Shown here: piece after piece, positions 60,546-64,000 of the stretch | How positions within the stretch are numbered: position 1 is the stretch's first letter | Layout of the letters: each line of letters opens with the position of its first letter | Assembly: GCF_019656315.1 (NCBI RefSeq) | Contig: NZ_BPLU01000049.1 | Span: 1-64,000, forward strand | Source: Flavobacterium sp. UMI-01 | Lineage (GTDB): Bacteria > Bacteroidota > Bacteroidia > Flavobacteriales > Flavobacteriaceae | Length of the DNA: 64,000 nucleotides | Direction: 5' to 3' | Notes under the pieces: model-generated | Told to the model about the DNA's origin: nothing | Seen by the model: only the letters and a program-made list of their open reading frames with translations | Database searches by the model: none | Translations under genes and position numbers: made by a program

Positions 60546-60706
60546 AATATTAGCAGTTGACTAGTCTAACAAATCTAATGAAATGATGGGACTAAATAAT
60601 AATAAGCTTAGTGTTTTTATCATCTAGTTTCTATTCCTTCTTTTATATGAGTTTAATACTGTAATTTTAAAGTTTCATTTAGCAATACATCCAAAAAAAA
60701 TATTAA

Positions 60707-61552
60707 ATGATACATCATAAAGAATTCATTCTAAAAGGAGCTTCAGAGCAATCGTTTGCTGCTGATTTAAGTTATTCAAAAAAAGGAAATCCTAAAGGCA
60801 TCATTCTTTTTTGTCATGGTTTTAAGGGATTTAAAGATTGGGGGTGTTGGTCGATGATAGCAAATTATTTTGTCAGTCAGGGATTTGCTTTTCTGAAATT
60901 TAATTTTTCACACAATGGAACAGGATTAGAGAATTTGGAGGAGTTCACTAATTTAGAAAAATTTGCCATCAATACTTTGAGCAAAGAAGTAGAAGATATT
61001 CGGTGTGTAGAGCGTTTTGTGATGGATGAAATGCCCATATTAGTACCTGAAATGAATACTCAAAATGTTTTTATCATTGGGCATAGTAAAGGTGGCGTGT
61101 CGGCTTTGTTGTACTTAACGACTTGTCATTCTCAAATTAAAAAAGTGGTTACTTGGGCCAGTCCTTTTGATTTCCATCGCAATTGGAGTACGGCATTTAT
61201 TGAAAAATGGAAAAAGGACGGGATTCAGTTTATTAAAAATGCCAGAACTAACCAAATGATGCCGTTAGATATTTCTGTTTTACATGATATAGCAGTGAAT
61301 AAAGAACATTATAGTTTAGTCAATGCAGCTGAAAAACTCAAAATTCCGTATTTGATTATTCAGGGCACAAACGATGTAGCGGTTAAGATGGAGGAATTTA
61401 ACTTGTTAAAGAAACATTTCACCAAAGCTAAAACTCATATTATCCAAGAAGCTAATCACGTTTTTGGGGGTTCACACCCTTTTTCAGGCTCAGAATTACC
61501 TCAAGACACGAAAGAGTTGGTTTCGGTAACTAAAGATTTTTTAATATTTTAA
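60707..61552 (+). CDS. Alpha/beta hydrolase
   Basis: The 281-residue serine hydrolase is of the dienelactone-hydrolase/prolyl-oligopeptidase-like kind. The oxyanion region is GIILFCHGFKGFKDWGCWSM, the nucleophile elbow GHSKGGVSALLYL, the acidic residue in IQGTNDVAVKM and the His in QEANHVFGGSHPF. No signal peptide. It may hydrolyse a small ester; the substrate is unknown. It stands between unrelated genes. Confidence 0.87.
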   Translation: MIHHKEFILKGASEQSFAADLSYSKKGNPKGIILFCHGFKGFKDWGCWSMIANYFVSQGFAFLKFNFSHNGTGLENLEEFTNLEKFAINTLSKEVEDIRCVERFVMDEMPILVPEMNTQNVFIIGHSKGGVSALLYLTTCHSQIKKVVTWASPFDFHRNWSTAFIEKWKKDGIQFIKNARTNQMMPLDISVLHDIAVNKEHYSLVNAAEKLKIPYLIIQGTNDVAVKMEEFNLLKKHFTKAKTHIIQEANHVFGGSHPFSGSELPQDTKELVSVTKDFLIF

Positions 61553-61605
61553 AAATCAAATTTTGAAATTAGCAATCTTGCTAACCTAAAGCAATTTAAT
61601 TTAAA

Positions 61606-61637
61606 AAAACGCCTTACTAAGATTAGTAAGACGTTTT
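61606..61637. terminator. Bidirectional terminator
   Basis: AAAACGCCTTACTAA (61606-61620) and TTAGTAAGACGTTTT (61623-61637) pair with a single internal C-A mismatch. It lies between the convergent hydrolase and 66-residue genes and would serve both. Confidence 0.75.
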
Positions 61638-61640
61638 GCA

Positions 61641-61841
61641 TTATTTACTGTTTTTTTCTTCGTTGTTTAATTTGTCATCCCAGTCAGGAGTTTCGCCTTT
61701 AAATTTTTGGGTATCAACATCATAATTTTCGTCGTTTTTCAAGACCTCTTCAAAGTCTTTGTATTCGTGCTTTCTCATATCACTTCTATTGTCTGAACCT
61801 CTATGATTTGGTTTTTGTGGGTTTTTATTTTGTGAATTCAT
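61641..61841 (-). CDS. Small hydrophilic protein
   Basis: The 66-residue protein is very rich in Asn, Lys, Asp and Glu (NKNPQKPNHRGSDNRSDM, VDTQKFKGETPDWDDKLNNE). No signal and no known domain. It has the look of a small stress-related or disordered protein. It is similar in character to the 145-residue acidic protein at 62520, on the other strand. Function not known. Confidence 0.6.
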   Translation of the reverse strand: MNSQNKNPQKPNHRGSDNRSDMRKHEYKDFEEVLKNDENYDVDTQKFKGETPDWDDKLNNEEKNSK

Positions 61842-62113
61842 CTTTACTTGTTTTTAAGTTTAAGTTATAATATAAAACTACTTATAATCTCTTTTTTTTA
61901 ATTACAGAATTTTTTTTAAAAGTTGCATGATTTTAATAGACGTAAAATGTGAAAAGAATAAGGTCGGATTTACGAATTAAACTTGTTTTAGTTACTTAAT
62001 CTAAAAGGAGTCCTTTAAGTGTTAGTTTTTTATTTTTTTAAGTTAATTAGATTGATGAGAGTACAGTAATTTTAATTAATACATTTTAAAATTAAATAAA
62101 CATATTTACAGCC
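61842..62113. other. Gene-free region before the SemiSWEET gene
   Basis: These 272 bp hold the divergent promoters of the small hydrophilic protein and the SemiSWEET gene. I see no clear TAnnTTTG box, hairpin or RNA gene. Confidence 0.5.
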
Positions 62114-62374
62114 ATGAATATTATAGATATATTGGGTTTTATTGCAGGTGTTTGTGTTACAATATCTGTTGTTCCTCAAATTGTTAAAGTTTGGAAAACA
62201 AAGAAAGTCAAAGATATTTCGTTGTTGACTTTTAGTATTTTGACTTTTGGTATTGCCTTGTGGGTGGTTTACGGAATTTTAAAGAGCGATTTACCCATTA
62301 TCATAACCAATGCTATTTCACTGTTTTTAAATTCCATAATGATCTATTTTATAATTTATTACGAAAAAGAATAA
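62114..62374 (+). CDS. SemiSWEET sugar transporter
   Basis: The 86-residue protein has three membrane helices and the PQ-loop motif VVPQIVKVWKTKKVKDISL. It is the bacterial half-size counterpart of SWEET sugar facilitators, which dimerise to form the channel. Typical Asn and Trp residues are in the third helix (ITNAISLFLNSIMIYF) and in the second. It probably passes mono- or disaccharides down a gradient. Confidence 0.9.
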   Translation: MNIIDILGFIAGVCVTISVVPQIVKVWKTKKVKDISLLTFSILTFGIALWVVYGILKSDLPIIITNAISLFLNSIMIYFIIYYEKE

Positions 62375-62519
62375 AATACTTTGCAAGCATTTCTCAAAAA
62401 GTGTTTCACTCTTTAAAACAATGTACTGAAGATTATGTAATGAGATGCTGGAATCATATAAATTGTTCTAATCAGTAGTGTTTAAATTTGGAATAGTATT
62501 AATTTCAAAAAATATAATT

Positions 62520-62954
62520 ATGAAACCTATTGATAATAAAGAAAATTTAGAAGATAAAAATAATCCTTCGCAACAAATGGATGAAAAGTTCATTAAAAAC
62601 GCTAATAAAGTGGATTATTTTCCCGCGAGTCGATCAGACAAACAGACGCAATCAGAAATTGCAGAGCAAGGATATACGGTAAGAGATGGTCATAACCCCA
62701 ATACCCCTAATCCTTATGAAGAGCAAATTACGAATGATGAATTTGATTTAAACGATGATTTTCATACTGATAGGGATTTAGAAGAACCGCTTGATAGTAA
62801 TGGAAACATAAAAAATGAAAATGATGAATTTGATAATCCGTCTGATTCTTTCGTTGACGATTATTTTCAAGAAACCGAAGAGGAGAGCGATGCTATTGAG
62901 TCAATAGACGATGAAGATACCGCTAAATATAATCCCGATGATTATAAAGAATAA
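62520..62954 (+). CDS. Acidic hydrophilic protein, unknown function
   Basis: I start it at 62520 (MKPIDNKENLEDKNNPSQQM), giving 144 residues; an upstream frame from 62478 has no clear rationale. Composition is acidic and asparagine-rich, especially in the second half (FDLNDDFHTDRDLEEPLDSN, VDDYFQETEEESDAIESIDD). No known domain, no signal. It is probably disordered. It follows the SemiSWEET gene by 145 bp. Confidence 0.6.
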   Translation: MKPIDNKENLEDKNNPSQQMDEKFIKNANKVDYFPASRSDKQTQSEIAEQGYTVRDGHNPNTPNPYEEQITNDEFDLNDDFHTDRDLEEPLDSNGNIKNENDEFDNPSDSFVDDYFQETEEESDAIESIDDEDTAKYNPDDYKE

Positions 62955-63004
62955 TTGTAGTTCAATAAAGGCACTGTCCTAAAAAGTGTGCATGTTGAAA
63001 AATA

Positions 63005-63036
63005 AAAGAGGCTGTCCTTTTTCGGACAGCCTCTTT
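63005..63036. terminator. Bidirectional terminator next to purL
   Basis: AAAGAGGCTGTCC (63005-63017) pairs perfectly with GGACAGCCTCTTT (63024-63036) around a 6-nt loop. It lies just beyond the purL stop on the minus strand and would also end transcripts arriving from 62954. Confidence 0.85.
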
Positions 63037-63054
63037 GTAGTTATAATAAAAAAA

Positions 63055-63999
63055 TTAATGTTTTTCAATCCATTTTCTTGCATTAACAAATGCTTCGTGC
63101 CAAGGTGAAACTTCGTCGTTTCTACCGGCTGGATAATTAGCCCAGTTCCATTGGAAAGTAGAACGTTCAATATGTGGCATCATTACTAAGTGGCGACCAG
63201 TAGCATCACATAGCATGGCAGTATTGTAATCAGAACCATTAGGATTAGCAGGATAGCTGTCGTAACCGTATTTTCCTACGATATTGTAGTTTTCTTCGGT
63301 TAATGGTAAGTTGAATTTACCTTCTCCATGTGATACCCATACTCCTAATGTAGTTCCTGCTAAAGTTGACAACATCACTGATTTGTTTTCTTGAACAGTC
63401 ACAGATGTAAAAATACTTTCGTGTTTGTGGCTGTTATTGTGAAGCATTTTTCCGTGTACTTCGTGTTCTGGGTTGATTAACTCTAATTCCATAAAAAGCT
63501 GACAGCCGTTGCAGATTCCAATAGATAGCGTGTCTTCTCTCTTAAAAAAGTTTTTCAAGGCAGTATTGGCTTTTTCGTTGTATAAGAAGGCTCCAGCCCA
63601 ACCTTTGGCTGAACCTAAAACATCAGAATTAGAAAAACCTCCTACAGCACCAATGAATTGAACATCCTCAAGGTTCTCGCGTCCTGTAATTAAATCTGTC
63701 ATGTGGATGTCCTTAACGTCAAATCCAGCTAAGTACATGGCATTTGCAAACTCACGTTCTGAATTACTTCCTTTTTCACGAATCACGGCGGCAATAGGAC
63801 GTGGTTTTGAAGCGTCGATTACTGGTTTTTTTCCTGTAAAATGAGCAGGAAATTGGAATTGTAAAGGTTGGTTTTTATAATTGTCAAAACGAGCTTGCGC
63901 TGTTCCGTTTTTAGACTGTTTTTGGTCTAAAAGGAAAGAGGTTTGGTACCAAATATCTCTGTACTTATTGATGTCAAGTTTACATGGTCCAAAATCCAA
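63055..63999 (-). CDS. purL: Phosphoribosylformylglycinamidine synthase, C-terminal part (partial)
   Basis: The window ends within this gene. The visible 314 residues are the C-terminal end of the long, single-chain FGAM synthase, which converts formylglycinamide ribonucleotide to the amidine in purine synthesis. The glutaminase domain shows RPIAAVIREKGSNSEREFAN, IGAVGGFSNSDVLGSAKGWA, the catalytic Cys in SIGICNGCQLFMELELI and the His in MMPHIERSTFQWNWANYPAG. The N-terminal part lies beyond the window. Confidence 0.93.
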   Translation of the reverse strand: MDFGPCKLDINKYRDIWYQTSFLLDQKQSKNGTAQARFDNYKNQPLQFQFPAHFTGKKPVIDASKPRPIAAVIREKGSNSEREFANAMYLAGFDVKDIHMTDLITGRENLEDVQFIGAVGGFSNSDVLGSAKGWAGAFLYNEKANTALKNFFKREDTLSIGICNGCQLFMELELINPEHEVHGKMLHNNSHKHESIFTSVTVQENKSVMLSTLAGTTLGVWVSHGEGKFNLPLTEENYNIVGKYGYDSYPANPNGSDYNTAMLCDATGRHLVMMPHIERSTFQWNWANYPAGRNDEVSPWHEAFVNARKWIEKH

Positions 64000-64000
64000 A

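Noticed and set aside
62260-62478. Plus-strand frame overlapping the SemiSWEET gene
   Set aside because: It lies in a different frame of a well-supported gene and has no protein features.

Overview
The window looks like a chromosomal segment of a Flavobacteriaceae bacterium, most probably Flavobacterium. It is AT-rich, genes lack strong Shine-Dalgarno leaders, and several promoters fit the Bacteroidota -7 box TAnnTTTG. Family content agrees: a type IX secretion (T9SS) type B sorting domain protein, RimO, an archaeal-type ProRS, OmpP1/FadL, a short tandem set of tRNA-Glu genes, an HD-PycTM protein, GxxExxY and four-helix-bundle genes, and an ISAon1-type transposase. No rRNA, CRISPR or prophage is visible.

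Layout. 0-0.8 kb: an ISAon1-like two-frame transposase cut by the window edge. 1-6.5 kb (minus strand): amidase lipoprotein, small exported protein, rimO, FadL-type porin, Tyr/Gly/Trp-rich lipoprotein. 6.6-8.8 kb (plus): proS, three tRNA-Glu(UUC), rpsT. 9-11 kb: response regulator and PAS histidine kinase. 11.2-13 kb: typA. 13.1-18 kb: a 1651-residue T9SS-exported adhesin. 18-25 kb: a protein of unknown function, a propeller-like lipoprotein, a metallophosphoesterase fused to an outer-membrane barrel, and an HD-PycTM protein. 25-30.7 kb: GAF protein, YejK-type nucleoid protein, a four-helix-bundle gene with inverted-repeat flanks, a pRiA4b ORF-3-like protein and a membrane protein. 30.7-33.7 kb: a compact SDR/metallo-hydrolase/AraC operon.

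The most unusual part is 33.9-38.7 kb. It reads as an integron-like gene-cassette array. A XerD-like tyrosine recombinase that lacks the IntI-specific insertion is followed, in the same direction, by three one-gene cassettes: a membrane protein, an AIPR-type abortive-infection protein, and a second membrane protein. The cassettes are separated by long imperfect palindromes. Each gene is bracketed by its own reciprocal box: GTTATGGGCA before and TGCCCATAAC after cassette 1, GTTAGCGGTA/TACCGCTAAC around cassette 2, and GTTAGTGGC/GCCACTAA around cassette 3. That is the arrangement expected of integron cassettes carrying attC sites, with an AACGTT hexamer at the internal junctions. The last recombination box is interrupted by the 3' end of a group II intron (maturase C-terminus, domain V, domain VI) on the opposite strand, as group IIC-attC introns do in true integrons.

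38.8-50.9 kb: HPP and ClC membrane proteins, a VOC protein, a small lipoprotein, a hexapeptide acetyltransferase, two thioredoxin-fold proteins, a CDP-alcohol phosphatidyltransferase, CtaA, CCA-adding enzyme, GxxExxY, a 377-bp tandem duplication, the tsaC/YrdC gene, a YdeI-like protein and Cu/Zn superoxide dismutase. 51-60 kb: a beta-oxidation cluster (MarR regulator, FadB-like, thiolase, acyl-CoA dehydrogenase, with a separate acyl-CoA ligase) split by a REP-associated transposase and its repeats. 60-64 kb: a broken exported-protein gene, alpha/beta hydrolase, small hydrophilic proteins, SemiSWEET, and the C-terminus of purL running off the end.
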